Origin: Acidimicrobiia bacterium
Lineage (GTDB): Bacteria > Acidobacteriota > Vicinamibacteria > Vicinamibacterales > UBA2999
Direction of reading: 5' to 3'
Length of the DNA stretch: 45,917 bases
NCBI GenBank assembly: GCA_016871275.1
Contig: VFZG01000030.1
Span: 1 to 45,917 of the forward strand
In this document: piece by piece, positions 24,448-33,998 of the stretch
How positions within the stretch are numbered: position 1 is the stretch's first letter
How the letters are laid out: each line of letters starts with the position of its first letter
Notes under the pieces: model-generated
Seen by the model: only the letters and a program-made list of their open reading frames with translations
What the model was told of the DNA's origin: nothing
Databases searched by the model: none
Made by a program: the position numbers and the translations under genes

Positions 24448-24738
24448 AGGTCCACGCCTCCCGCACAGCTCTGCCGCGGCAATAGCCAGCGTCCTCGCGG
24501 GGTTCTTCGGCACGTCAGTCACCCTGTAACCCTTTTCGAGGACGAAGCATGCGAACACACAGCTTGGGTCTACGAACCGGCGTTCGGTGCACCAGAGGCC
24601 GCTCAGACGGCTTATCGTCCGGCAACCGCGACGATTCCCAGGACAGCCGCTCCTGGGGCTTTCGGCCGGGGTGGTACGTTCGACGGTTCGAATGCGGGCC
24701 GCACGTCGGCCAGCGGGCTCATGACACCGCGAGGCGCG
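24448..24738. other. Intergenic stretch carrying repeat copy D and fragments
   Basis: No intact gene is seen. On the minus strand, directly after repeat D, a frame reads VFACFVLEKGYRVTDVPKNP then ARTLAIAAAELCGRRG (to about 24450), which looks like real coding sequence without a start; I do not recognise it. On the other side of the repeat a frame, minus, reads ADVRPAFEPSNVPPRPKAPG then AAVLGIVAVAG, resembling a proline-rich stretch running into a membrane span that the repeat cuts off. Both are probably remnants. Confidence 0.45.
24567..24619 (-). repeat. 53-bp dispersed repeat, copy D
   Basis: In repeat orientation it starts GACGATAAGCCG and ends GGTTCGTAGACC, 47/53 identical to copy A without gaps. 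The 3' hairpin CGAAC-GCCG-GTTCG is perfect. It lies between two apparent coding fragments in the gap between the PA14 protein and the binding-protein gene. Confidence 0.85.
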
Positions 24739-25530
24739 CTAGCGTGCCGGCGCCGGCGGCAGGTGCAGCGGAAAGGGTGTGCGCTGCACGAACGCGTTGA
24801 CGGCGTCGAGCAGTCCGGTGCTGGCATCGCGGACGACAAACACCGACTCTTCGCGCTGGCCCGGGTTGAGGTCGTGATGGTCGATCAGCGTCAGGTCGCT
24901 CGTGTACGAGGGAATCACCCGGCCGTCGAGCGTGAAGTATTCAGCCTGCGCGACGGCCTGCAGTTCGCCCTTGTCAAACATCGCGTACAGTTCGGGAAAC
25001 GTGCCCGCGGCCACAATGTGGACGCCTTCGGGGGCGCGCTTCAGCAGGTCGCGGTGCGCGGCCATCCCGGTCACCGCCCCGACACGCCGGCCGCGGAAAT
25101 CGGCGATGGTGGTGTAGCGGCTGCGGTCGGCCGTGCGGATGCGCAGGGCCCGCTGTTCATAGAGGAACGCCCGCGAGAAGGTGCCCCCGGGACTGACGCG
25201 ATCGGGAAAGCTGGCCAAGTTGGTGGCAACCACATCCACCACGCCCTTGCCTGCGAGTTCCCAGGACTTGTCGAAGGGCACAACCCTCCACTCGGGCCGC
25301 AGCTCCAGGTCGGCTGCGAGGCGCTCGGCATAGCGGTTCATCCAGGCCTCGGGATCGAGCTGGCCGGTGGCACTGCCGGTGATGGCCATCGTGAGGGCGC
25401 CCGGTTGCAGCGTCTGGATGGCGGGCGGCCCGGACCCCGGCGCCGGGTCGGCCGGCGTCGTGCCGCTGCAACTCCAACTCGCGACGAGAGCCGCGAGCAT
25501 CATTACTCGATGACCCATTTCCAGTCTCAT
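24739..25530 (-). CDS. Periplasmic solute-binding protein (family 3-like)
   Basis: This 263-residue exported protein has a signal peptide with Cys (LAALVASWSCSG), possibly a weak lipoprotein signal, since Trp before Cys is unusual. A bilobal binding-protein pattern follows: AWMNRYAERLAADL, WELAGKGVVDVVATNLASF, SRAFLYEQRALRI, IADFRGRRVGAVTGMAAH, FDKGELQAVAQAEYF, and REESVFVVRDAS. This is the layout of amino-acid-type ABC substrate-binding proteins or of free-standing relatives. No permease or ATPase gene lies nearby. The start at 25530 has GGAGG 6 bases upstream. It is divergent from the Rieske oxygenase gene, with 58 bp between the starts. Confidence 0.75.
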   Translation of the reverse strand: MRLEMGHRVMMLAALVASWSCSGTTPADPAPGSGPPAIQTLQPGALTMAITGSATGQLDPEAWMNRYAERLAADLELRPEWRVVPFDKSWELAGKGVVDVVATNLASFPDRVSPGGTFSRAFLYEQRALRIRTADRSRYTTIADFRGRRVGAVTGMAAHRDLLKRAPEGVHIVAAGTFPELYAMFDKGELQAVAQAEYFTLDGRVIPSYTSDLTLIDHHDLNPGQREESVFVVRDASTGLLDAVNAFVQRTPFPLHLPPAPAR

Positions 25531-25588
25531 GCATCCTCCAGCCCGCCAGCCGGCCCGTCCGACCGCCGGTGGTAGCATACCTGCCGTC

Positions 25589-26590
25589 ATGGCATGCGCC
25601 ACACCAGAGTGTCCTCCGAGATTGCGCCAGTGCTGGCATCCAGTGGCCTACGGTCACGAGGTCACCGACCGGCCCGTGGCAACCACGCTGCTGGGCGAAG
25701 CGGTGGTGGTGTGGCGCACCGCCAACGGGTGCGCGCATGCGATGCGCGACCTGTGCATCCACCGCGGCACGGCGCTGTCGCTGGGCTGGGTAGCGGACGA
25801 TTGCCTGGTGTGTCCCTACCATGCGTGGCGCTACGATGCCACCGGGGCTTGTGTGCGCATTCCGCAGTCGGCGCACACCAGCATTCCCGCGAAGGCACGC
25901 ACGCCGGTCTACCAGTGCCAGGAACGCTATGGCCTCATCTGGGTGTGCCTCACCGACGAGGCCCCGGCCTACGCGCTGCCTGAGATTCCGGAGCTGGAAT
26001 CGACGGACTGGAAGGTGGTGCACACCGGACCGTTCGACTGGCAATCAGACGCCTCGCGTCAGGTCGAGAACTTCACCGACTTCGGCCACTTCCCGTGGGT
26101 GCATCCGGGCTTGCTCGGCGACCCTGACCGGCCCATCGTTCCCGATCACGCCGTCGACATTCGCGACCACGTGCTGCACTACACCATCGTCAGGCCCGAG
26201 GCGCCCAACAGCGACGACTTTCCGGTGTTCGCCAATGCGGTGACCGAGCGCCCCGACCGGCGCAGCCGGTATGAGCTGCATCTGCCCTACACGATTGTGC
26301 TGCGCCTGGGCTGGGGCGGCACCAAGGGCATGGTCTATTTCTTCGCGTCGCACCCGCAGAAGGCCAACCGCTGCCGCGGTTACTGCGTGATCGGCCGGAA
26401 CTACGACTGCGATGATCCGGACAGCACGCTGCAGGCGTTCGAGCGGGTCATCTTCGGCCAGGACCAGCGCATCGTGGAATCGCAACGGCCCGAGCAGGTG
26501 CCGTTTGACCTCGCCGACGAATTGCACCTGCGGTTTGACGCGGTGGCGGTCGCCTATCGCCGAGCGATGCGGACGCAGCAGCTGGGCTGA
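25589..26590 (+). CDS. Rieske-type non-heme iron oxygenase, large subunit
   Basis: This 333-residue protein has the Rieske [2Fe-2S] motif C-x-H ... C-x-x-H (CIHRG and CPYHAW, 18-20 residues apart) at about residues 48-72. The mononuclear iron site is ENFTDFGHFPWVH, with one Asp and two His. The type is that of VanA/caffeine demethylase-like single-component oxygenases, which add O2 or demethylate aromatic or alicyclic compounds. It needs a separate reductase, not present here. ATG 25589 starts the domain cleanly. The partner gene is divergent, so the pair may share a promoter and possibly a substrate. Confidence 0.9.
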   Translation: MACATPECPPRLRQCWHPVAYGHEVTDRPVATTLLGEAVVVWRTANGCAHAMRDLCIHRGTALSLGWVADDCLVCPYHAWRYDATGACVRIPQSAHTSIPAKARTPVYQCQERYGLIWVCLTDEAPAYALPEIPELESTDWKVVHTGPFDWQSDASRQVENFTDFGHFPWVHPGLLGDPDRPIVPDHAVDIRDHVLHYTIVRPEAPNSDDFPVFANAVTERPDRRSRYELHLPYTIVLRLGWGGTKGMVYFFASHPQKANRCRGYCVIGRNYDCDDPDSTLQAFERVIFGQDQRIVESQRPEQVPFDLADELHLRFDAVAVAYRRAMRTQQLG

Positions 26591-26918
26591 CCGCCCCTTC
26601 CAGGGCGGGAACGGCCGTGGCCAACCTTCGCCCCATCGGGCTGCCCGGCGCGCCCCGCCCCCCTGTGCAATGCGCCCCATGACGCGCAGCCTCTTCGCCA
26701 TTACGTTCTTCGCCGCGGCCATGGTCTTGGCGGCACGGCGAAGGCCATACTCGTCCTTGCCGCACCGCCGCTCACATCGGCAGAGCGGCAGCAATCGAGC
26801 GGGAAGCCCAGTGCCATTGGGCCGGGGACGACATGCACCGGACCGACCATCGCCGGCCCGCGCCAGCGTCGTCAGCCCACGGACAGTCGGCCCGGCATGG
26901 CTGCCGTCAACACGCGCT
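26591..26918. other. Intergenic stretch with a possible truncated exported-protein start
   Basis: A short dyad, CCGCCC-N6-GGGCGG, follows the oxygenase stop directly (26591-26608) and may act as a weak terminator. At 26681 an ATG opens TRSLFAITFFAAAMVLAARR, a good signal-peptide shape, but the frame then turns into Arg/Ser/Pro-rich text without similarity. It may be a decayed gene start. Confidence 0.4.
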
Positions 26919-29543
26919 TCACCGGCCGGCACCCTCGGCCGCGCGCTGCTGGTAGATCTTCTTCGCCTCATCGAACTGCGCGAAGACGTGCGCGCGTTCC
27001 CTCGGCGATCGCCACCCCGGCCAGGCCTCGGCCATCAGCCGCAGCATGTCGATCCACTTCACTGAGTAGGCGGTGGCGCTGGCGCTGCGCACCGGGGCCC
27101 CGCCCACGCTGATCCAGACCGGGTTGGTGAATGCCTGCGCAAAGCCGGCATCGAGCGGGAAGCGCTCGCGCTGCGCACCTTCGACGCGCAGGTGGTACCA
27201 GCCGCTCCTTGTCACCTTCAGCGTGCGTGTGAAGTCGAGTGCCGTGCGGTCACCGGTGAACGGAATCTTCTCCACGACCTCGCCGTTGAACACAAGGAGC
27301 GCCTCGACGAGCGGCGTCATCGACCGCGACCAGCCAGCGATGTCGATCGTCCCGCCTCCAGTTGGGAGGACAACCTCTTCGCCAGGGCCGCGGCCGTTGA
27401 CCGTCATTGTCACGAGCGGCCCGGTGGTCACGAAGGCCCGGCCGGCGCGCAGCCCCTCGAACCACGCCTCCATCGAGAGGCCGCGGCTGCCGGTGTTGAC
27501 ATAGGTGCGCACCGAACCCACGAGCTTGCTGGCATGCATGCTGCTGATCGAGTCTTCGCCTCCGGTGGCGGTCACGCGAAAGCCGTTGTTCAACACCGCA
27601 TACCACGGCACGAACGACCCCCGTCCAGCGTCGGACCACTCGAGGGCATCGGTCGTGCCGAGCGCGGCGTCGACCATGAAGCCTTTGCCGCCTCCCAGAC
27701 CAAGCTCCATCGGGTCGCGATCCGTGGCGAACGCGTGGACGTATCCAACGGTGGCCCCCTGGGCCTTGGCCTTGCGGAGCATGTCCGTGTTGCTCGGATA
27801 CAGGCTCTCAATCGCCGTGCCCTCATACCCGGTCGCATACGGCGAGATCAGGTGGTCGCGCATACCGAACATGAAGACGTGTCCATAAAACGGCGGGCGG
27901 TACTCCTGGCCCACGACGAGCACGCGGTCCGTGGTCGACAGCGGATGCGCACCGCCGCCCTTCACGAAGTGGTGGTAGTCGAGGATGCGGTTGTCCTTGT
28001 TGGCCACCTGTTCGTTCACGATGTCCTGGTCTTCGGCCGCCGACATCATCATGAGGTTCTCGAGGGTGTTGTGCAGATTACCGGCGTAGTTCATATGGAC
28101 GTGCGTGGAGCCGCTGTACCACCCGCGCGCGTTCAGATCGGTCAGTCGCTTCATGCGGACGGTAACCATGGTCACATCACCGGCCTTGATCTCGGCGGTC
28201 GTCGTGACGAAGGGACGCTCGAAGCCGGCGACGGTCGTCATCGTGACCTTGCCCGCCGGCATCTCGACCGTGAAGGGTCCAGGCATGTGAAAAATGCGAT
28301 CGCCAATGCCGGCGACGCGTGCATAGGCGTCATTCGGCACATACTGCTTGCCGTCCGACGCGGCCAGGTGCGTGCGCGCCGCGAGCGTCTCGCCGGTATC
28401 GTCGTCCACGACGCGCACTGAGAGTGTGCCGACCGGCCGCTTCCACTGGCGGTTCGTGATGTGCACCGTGCGCAGCGCACCGCCGTAGGTCTCAAGCAGC
28501 GCCAGCTGCGGCAGGCCGCCTTGGTTCGAGATGAAGGCGATCCACTCGCCGTCGGGTGACCAGCGCGGATGGAAGGCATCGTGCTCGAAGAAGGTGAGTT
28601 TGTAGGGCTCGCCGCCGGTGGTGGGCTGGACGTAGAGATTGTTGTACTGATCGGCGGCACCGGAGGTTGAGGCGTACACGAACCGCTTGCCGTCGAGCGA
28701 CACATCAGGCCGCGGCCGGTACAGCGTCTGCTCCGCGCGCACGACGACCGCCTTCTCCATGCCTCTGGCCTCCGCCGGCACCCGGTAGATATTGCCCGAC
28801 CCGAGGGCGACGTTCCGGTTCGACACGAGCAGCAGCTCCTTGCCGTCCGGCATCCACGACGGGCTGATGTGGACGTCGACGTTGCCGAAATAGAGCCGGT
28901 CACTTGGAAACGTGTGATCCGACGTCACCGCGATCTCGGGACCGGCCCACTGACCGTCCTTGATCGGCCGGATGTAGAGGTTGAAGTAGCCGTTGGGCGC
29001 CGTTGACACGTAGGCCACGCGTGTGCCGTCCGGCGAGAACACAGGGTCGGTGTAGACCTGCGTGTCATCGGTCAGCGCCGCCGTCGCCCCTGTGACCAGA
29101 TTCAGGATCTCGAGCTGGACGCGCTGCGAGTCGTCGTCAGCGGTGTAGATCAGCCACTTGCCATCGGGCGAAATGTCGGGCGACGAGTGGTAGGTCGGAG
29201 CCGCCGTGAGTTGGCGGGCGCGGCCCGTGGCCGGATCCACGCGCCAGATCGAGCCGTGCATCGCCACGGCGATCCACGTGCCGTCGGGCGCCCAGTCGGG
29301 CCACCAGGGCGTCGATGACACGGCCGGCGGAAAATAGAAATTGTGCATGTAGTTCCCGCCGGTCTTCGCGGCGGGATAGGCGGTGACGCGGCGGGTGCCC
29401 TGCTGCACCGACCCGCCCTGTATGGGAATGGCGACGGGCGTTGTGGCTTGTGACTGCGCGGCGGGCTGGGCGGCGAGCCAGCCGCCAACGAGGGCGAGCG
29501 CCGCGGCGCCAGCGAGACCATGCGAGTTGAACCGTGACTTCAT
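26919..29543 (-). CDS. Exported PD40 beta-propeller fused to CehA/McbA-type metallohydrolase
   Basis: This 874-residue protein has a signal peptide (GAAALALVGGWLAAQPA). A TolB/PD40 propeller spans about residues 80-410 (SSPDISPDGKWLIY, TDPVFSPDGTRVAY, HPRWSPDGEWIAF), with a small carboxypeptidase-like domain next (SVRVVDDDTGETLAARTHL). A PHP-type metallohydrolase domain spans about 510-830 with WYSGSTHVHMNYAG, AEDQDIVNEQV, GYVHAFATDRDP and TATGGEDSIS. CehA/McbA enzymes hydrolyse carbamates, but in soil bacteria this architecture is common and its true substrates are unknown. GGAGG sits 7 bases before ATG 29543. It is divergent from the DUF1624 gene, with 112 bp between the starts. Confidence 0.85.
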   Translation of the reverse strand: MKSRFNSHGLAGAAALALVGGWLAAQPAAQSQATTPVAIPIQGGSVQQGTRRVTAYPAAKTGGNYMHNFYFPPAVSSTPWWPDWAPDGTWIAVAMHGSIWRVDPATGRARQLTAAPTYHSSPDISPDGKWLIYTADDDSQRVQLEILNLVTGATAALTDDTQVYTDPVFSPDGTRVAYVSTAPNGYFNLYIRPIKDGQWAGPEIAVTSDHTFPSDRLYFGNVDVHISPSWMPDGKELLLVSNRNVALGSGNIYRVPAEARGMEKAVVVRAEQTLYRPRPDVSLDGKRFVYASTSGAADQYNNLYVQPTTGGEPYKLTFFEHDAFHPRWSPDGEWIAFISNQGGLPQLALLETYGGALRTVHITNRQWKRPVGTLSVRVVDDDTGETLAARTHLAASDGKQYVPNDAYARVAGIGDRIFHMPGPFTVEMPAGKVTMTTVAGFERPFVTTTAEIKAGDVTMVTVRMKRLTDLNARGWYSGSTHVHMNYAGNLHNTLENLMMMSAAEDQDIVNEQVANKDNRILDYHHFVKGGGAHPLSTTDRVLVVGQEYRPPFYGHVFMFGMRDHLISPYATGYEGTAIESLYPSNTDMLRKAKAQGATVGYVHAFATDRDPMELGLGGGKGFMVDAALGTTDALEWSDAGRGSFVPWYAVLNNGFRVTATGGEDSISSMHASKLVGSVRTYVNTGSRGLSMEAWFEGLRAGRAFVTTGPLVTMTVNGRGPGEEVVLPTGGGTIDIAGWSRSMTPLVEALLVFNGEVVEKIPFTGDRTALDFTRTLKVTRSGWYHLRVEGAQRERFPLDAGFAQAFTNPVWISVGGAPVRSASATAYSVKWIDMLRLMAEAWPGWRSPRERAHVFAQFDEAKKIYQQRAAEGAGR

Positions 29544-29655
29544 GTTAGCCTCCGTGCGGTCGGTCGTGACGAGCCGCCAGGCGTGATGCGGCGGCGGGCG
29601 ACAGTCTACACGGAGTGTCGCGCCCTCGCCACGGGCGTCGGGAAGGCTGACTGAC

Positions 29656-30843
29656 ATGACGGAATCGCGCCGGGTCACAGCCGTCGACGCACTTCGCGGC
29701 CTGGTCATGATCATCATGGCACTAGACCACACGCGTGAGTTCTTTCACGCAGGCGCCATGCACTTCTCCGCCGAGGACCTGGCACGCACCACACCGCTCG
29801 TCTTCCTCACACGCTGGGTCACCCATGTCTGTGCCCCGGTCTTCTTCGTCACGGCCGGCATGGGCGCCGGACTTCACCTTGCCCGCGGCGCCTCGAGGGC
29901 CGCACTCTCGTGGTACCTGCTGACGCGCGGCCTGTGGCTCATCGCCGTCGAACTTGTGGTCATGCGCCTGGCCATGAACTTCACGTTCGACCTGCGGTAT
30001 CCGGTGTTCCTCATCATCCTCTGGGCACTCGGATGGTCGATGGTGGCGTTGGCAGGTCTCATCCACCTTCCCGCCAGCATTGTCGGCCTCGTCGGGCTCG
30101 TGATCATGGTGGGCCACAACACGCTCGACGGTGTGCCGGCCTCGGCGTTTGGGCCGCTCGCCTGGCTCTGGCAGGTGCTGCACCAGCCCGGCCTCATCAC
30201 AATCGGACCGTTCTCGGCCCTTGCCGGTTATCCCGTCCTGCCGTGGGCCGGCGTGATGGCCCTGGGGTTCTGGGCGGCCGGCCTCTATACATGGACGCCT
30301 GAGCGACGCGCACGTGCGCTGCGGACCTTCGGACTGGCGGCGATCGCCGGCTTCGTCGTGCTGCGGTTCTCGAACGGTTACGGCGATCCGGCGCCGTGGT
30401 CAGCGCAGCCATCCCCGGTGATGACGGTCGTGTCGTTTCTCAACACGACGAAGTACCCGCCCTCGCTGATCTTCATCTTGATGACGCTCGGGCCGGCGGC
30501 ACTGCTGCTGACCTGGCTCGAACGCGCGATGCCAGGTGTCCGCCATCCGTTCGTCGTGTTCGGCCGCGTCCCATTCGCCTACTACGTGGTCCACTTCTGG
30601 CTGCTTCACCTGGCCGCAACACTCGCCGCATTTCTCCGCTACGGCGCCGCCACGTGGCGCTTCGTCTGGCACCCGCCGCCCTCGATGGGAGGCGCGCGCG
30701 AGATGTTTCCAGCCGACCTCGGCTACCCGCTGTGGCTGGTGTACATCGCCTGGTTCCTGCTCGTCACCTCGCTCTACCCGGCGTGCCGATGGCTGGCTGA
30801 GGTCAAGGCGCGTCGCCGCGGCTGGTGGCTCTCCTACCTGTGA
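29656..30843 (+). CDS. DUF1624 / heparan-alpha-glucosaminide acetyltransferase-like membrane protein
   Basis: This 395-residue inner-membrane protein has the family N terminus RRVTAVDALRGLVMIIMALDHTREFFH, whose DALRG and DHTR motifs are the hallmark. About ten spans follow (THVCAPVFFVTAGMGAGLHL, LIAVELVVMRLAMNF, FLIILWALGWSMVALAGLI, PFAYYVVHFWLLHLAATLAAF). Family knowledge: transmembrane acetyl transfer, probably onto amino sugars of envelope glycans; the substrate is not known here. The ATG at 29656 has GGAAGG 10 bases upstream. It is the only plus-strand gene between two minus-strand genes. Confidence 0.85.
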   Translation: MTESRRVTAVDALRGLVMIIMALDHTREFFHAGAMHFSAEDLARTTPLVFLTRWVTHVCAPVFFVTAGMGAGLHLARGASRAALSWYLLTRGLWLIAVELVVMRLAMNFTFDLRYPVFLIILWALGWSMVALAGLIHLPASIVGLVGLVIMVGHNTLDGVPASAFGPLAWLWQVLHQPGLITIGPFSALAGYPVLPWAGVMALGFWAAGLYTWTPERRARALRTFGLAAIAGFVVLRFSNGYGDPAPWSAQPSPVMTVVSFLNTTKYPPSLIFILMTLGPAALLLTWLERAMPGVRHPFVVFGRVPFAYYVVHFWLLHLAATLAAFLRYGAATWRFVWHPPPSMGGAREMFPADLGYPLWLVYIAWFLLVTSLYPACRWLAEVKARRRGWWLSYL

Positions 30844-30922
30844 CCCGACCAGCGCCAGTACCGACGAAGGGCCCGGCAACCCCGAGCCCTTCGCGAGACG
30901 TGAAGCGCCTGCCGGCGCGCCG

Positions 30923-33826
30923 TCAGAACTGCACGCGGAACGCCAGCTGCCCGGTGCGCGGCCGGTAGGCATTGCCGATGTTCTGCAGCGGCGAGCCGAA
31001 GAGCGGCGATGTGACCACGGCGTTGTAGCTGCCGAAGTTAGCGTGATTGAACAGGTTGAACACCTCAGCCACAACCGACATGCTGACGTTGTTGATCTTG
31101 AACGCCTTGGTCACGCGGGCGTCGACCTTGTGAATTGCATCGCCCCTGAGGGCGTTACGCGGCACGCGGTCGCCTGAGTTGAGCGTCGTCGGGCCATCGT
31201 AGCGGTCGCCGGCAATCGCCGTGTTGATCACGAGCGGCGTGGCAGCTACATACAGCCGGTTGGTGTGCGACAGTGCCGCCCGGTTCTTGCCGTACGGATT
31301 CCCGCCCACCGACGTGTTGAAGTAGTTGCCTGATCCGAACTGGTAGGCGCCCGAGAAGGTCAGGCCCCACCCAGGGTTCCAGATCCCGTTCAGCCTGAGC
31401 GTGTGGCGCTGGAACTCCTGCGACGTGGCCCACTCGCCGTCGTTGTCGATGTCGAGCGGGTTGTCGGCGTTCGGGCCGAAACCGTTGGCCGGCTGGTTAT
31501 CACGCGCGAAGAAGGTGTGGGTGTAGGTCAGCCCGGCCTGGAAATTGTTGGCATAACGGCGCGTGATGCCGTTGGCCAGCGACAGGAACTCGGCCTTGCC
31601 GCCAGACTCGATCCAGACAATCGGTCCCCACCTCGGGTCGGCGACACGCCCCTGTGCTGGATACCCCGTGGCCGGATCCACCACCATGTTGATATCCACA
31701 CCGCGCGTGCGGTTGAACTCGCGCCAGTGCGTCAGGTCCATCTCGATGCCAAGGACGGGGGTGATTTGCTTCTGGAAGCCGATCGCACTCTGCCAGGTGA
31801 CCGGGAACTCGAAGTCGTGGGCGATGACGCGTGGCGCCTGTGGAACGGCACCGCTTGCGACCTGCTGCGCCGTGAAGTTCCGCGTGGGATTCAGGAACCA
31901 GCCTGGCTGATTGTCGTTCTGGAAGCTGTTGACGATGATGCGGTTGCCGAACGACTGCTGGCTGAATGTGACATTCGAGACGACCGAGCCGTAGTAGAGG
32001 CCGGTGCCGCCGCGGACGACCAGGTCGTTGCCCCCACCGACGTTCCAGGCAAAGCCGGCGCGTGGCGAGATGTTGTTGTTGTCGCGGATGCCGCTCTTGA
32101 AAAGCGGCCCGCCAAACGGCGCGAACACCGTGGTGTTCTTGGTGTCTGGCGGGTCGGTCGCGCCCTGGTCGAGGTCGTAGCGCACGCCGTAGTTGATGGT
32201 GAGCTGGTGGTTCACCCGCCAGTTGTCGCCGAACCAGACGGCATAGGTCGGCCGCGGGATGTCGACGTCCCAGTTGCCTGTGTTCTGCAGGAAGTTCGTG
32301 GCGAAGGTGTCGAGCCCCGTAATATCCCACTGCGTGGGGTCGTTACCCGGGAAACGGCGGTCCATGTCGGCAGGGTTGACGCGGAAGTTGAAAACGCCAC
32401 GCTCGCCAAGGTGCCACTCACCCGAGTCTTTCCAGCCCAGGAACTCGGCGCCGATCTTCATGTCGTGCGAGCCCTTGTTCCACGTGAGGTCGTAACGCGC
32501 CGTGATCTGTTTCTGGTTGAACTCCTGCGGGAAGTTCTGCGGCGGCCCGATCGTGCCGTTGATAAAGTTGAACGACGGCGTGCCGGTGCCGAGCCAGCCG
32601 CGAGGCGCGGCCGTCACCAGCTGATCGAGCGCCACACCGTTCGTCCAGCCGAAGGTGTTGTAGCCGACACGCACTTCTTCCACCAGGCTCGAGGAGCGCA
32701 CGTGCGACCAGCTCACCAGGAAGTTGTCGGCCTTGCGCGTGCGGGAGGCCGACTGCGTCGGGTGTTCGGCCTGCTTGTCGTTCGGCCGATCGAAGCGCCA
32801 GGACGAGAAGCGATACGACAGGTGCGAGTTGGCGGTCCAATCCTGGTCGACGCGCGCGAGCGTGCTGTGGTTGACCTGCTTGTCAGCGGCGGAGGTCCGA
32901 ATCGTTGGCAGGTTCAACGGCGCGAAGAAGACCGTCCCGGGTTCACGTTCGTATTCGTAGCTGAGGAAATAATGCAGCTTGTCTTGCTTGATCGGCCCGC
33001 CGAGCGAGGCGCCGGTCTGCTGGTTCTGATACGGCAGCCGCCGCTTGGCCACGAAGTCGGCGGCGTTGAACTTGTCGTCGCGGAAGTACCCGTAGAGTGA
33101 GCCTCGCAGGTTGTTGGTGCCCGACTTCGAGATAGCCTGCACCTGCACACCCGTCGAGCGGCCCTGGGTGATGTCGAAAAGGTTCGTGATGATCTGGAAC
33201 TCGGCAATCGCCTCGCGACTGAACTTCGGCTGACCGAAGCCCGAGCTGGCCACCTTGTTGGTGATCTGCTGGCCGTCGAGGTTGAGCTGGAACGCGTTGT
33301 CGTCGCCGACGCCCGGACGGTTGTCGACGTTGTTGGCGGTGATGCCTTTGACCTGCAGCGAGAGCTCCATCCAGTTGCGGCCGGCCAGGGGCAGTTCTTC
33401 CATCTGGCGCCGGTCGACGTTGCCGGCCACTTCCGACGACGTGATGTCGACGAGCGGCGACTCGCCGGTGACCGTGATGGTCTCGGCCAGCGCTCCCACC
33501 TTGAGTGACAGCGGCACCGTGGCGTTCTGGCCGACGCGCAGCTCCAGCACCGGAACGGTCGCCGTGCCGAACCCGGACAGCTCCGCGGTCACCGAGTAGC
33601 GGCCGGGCGGCAGGTTGCGAATCTGATAGTCGCCCTGGGCGTCGGTGACGGCAGTGGCGACTCGGCCCGTCCCCAGGTCGGTGGCCGTGACGGTCACGCC
33701 TGGCAGCACGCCCTTCGACTCATCGGTCACGCCGCCCGAGATCGTGGCGTTCTGTTGGGCGAGCGCGGCCAGCGGCGACAGCAGCATTGCCGCCAGCAGC
33801 AGGCGCCTGCCAAGAAGATGCACCAT
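30923..33826 (-). CDS. TonB-dependent receptor, Oar-like
   Basis: This is a complete 967-residue outer-membrane receptor. The signal peptide is RRLLLAAMLLSPLAALA, then QQNA. The carboxypeptidase-like domain follows (GGVTDESKGVLPGVTVTATD, YQIRNLPPGRYSV), the plug next (AETITVTGESPLVDI, FSREAIAEFQIITNLF, GGPIKQDKLHYFLSYE), and the barrel ends in TGQLAFRVQF with a terminal Phe. The ATG at 33826 has GGAGG 8 bases upstream. It shares architecture but little close identity with the other two receptors in the window, so these are not recent duplications. Substrate unknown. Confidence 0.93.
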   Translation of the reverse strand: MVHLLGRRLLLAAMLLSPLAALAQQNATISGGVTDESKGVLPGVTVTATDLGTGRVATAVTDAQGDYQIRNLPPGRYSVTAELSGFGTATVPVLELRVGQNATVPLSLKVGALAETITVTGESPLVDITSSEVAGNVDRRQMEELPLAGRNWMELSLQVKGITANNVDNRPGVGDDNAFQLNLDGQQITNKVASSGFGQPKFSREAIAEFQIITNLFDITQGRSTGVQVQAISKSGTNNLRGSLYGYFRDDKFNAADFVAKRRLPYQNQQTGASLGGPIKQDKLHYFLSYEYEREPGTVFFAPLNLPTIRTSAADKQVNHSTLARVDQDWTANSHLSYRFSSWRFDRPNDKQAEHPTQSASRTRKADNFLVSWSHVRSSSLVEEVRVGYNTFGWTNGVALDQLVTAAPRGWLGTGTPSFNFINGTIGPPQNFPQEFNQKQITARYDLTWNKGSHDMKIGAEFLGWKDSGEWHLGERGVFNFRVNPADMDRRFPGNDPTQWDITGLDTFATNFLQNTGNWDVDIPRPTYAVWFGDNWRVNHQLTINYGVRYDLDQGATDPPDTKNTTVFAPFGGPLFKSGIRDNNNISPRAGFAWNVGGGNDLVVRGGTGLYYGSVVSNVTFSQQSFGNRIIVNSFQNDNQPGWFLNPTRNFTAQQVASGAVPQAPRVIAHDFEFPVTWQSAIGFQKQITPVLGIEMDLTHWREFNRTRGVDINMVVDPATGYPAQGRVADPRWGPIVWIESGGKAEFLSLANGITRRYANNFQAGLTYTHTFFARDNQPANGFGPNADNPLDIDNDGEWATSQEFQRHTLRLNGIWNPGWGLTFSGAYQFGSGNYFNTSVGGNPYGKNRAALSHTNRLYVAATPLVINTAIAGDRYDGPTTLNSGDRVPRNALRGDAIHKVDARVTKAFKINNVSMSVVAEVFNLFNHANFGSYNAVVTSPLFGSPLQNIGNAYRPRTGQLAFRVQF

Positions 33827-33998
33827 TGCAACCTCCGTTGCGAAGGGCCGGTGCGGGGGCACCGGCCTTGGATGGCGGGGATTGTAACACCGTGTCAGTA
33901 TTCCAACGTCTGCACAAAGATCCAGCACTGCATTGAGCCGACGTTCCCGCACTCTGAACAAGTTACCCACCCAAAGGAGGGCGGTACCAACTCCCTGT

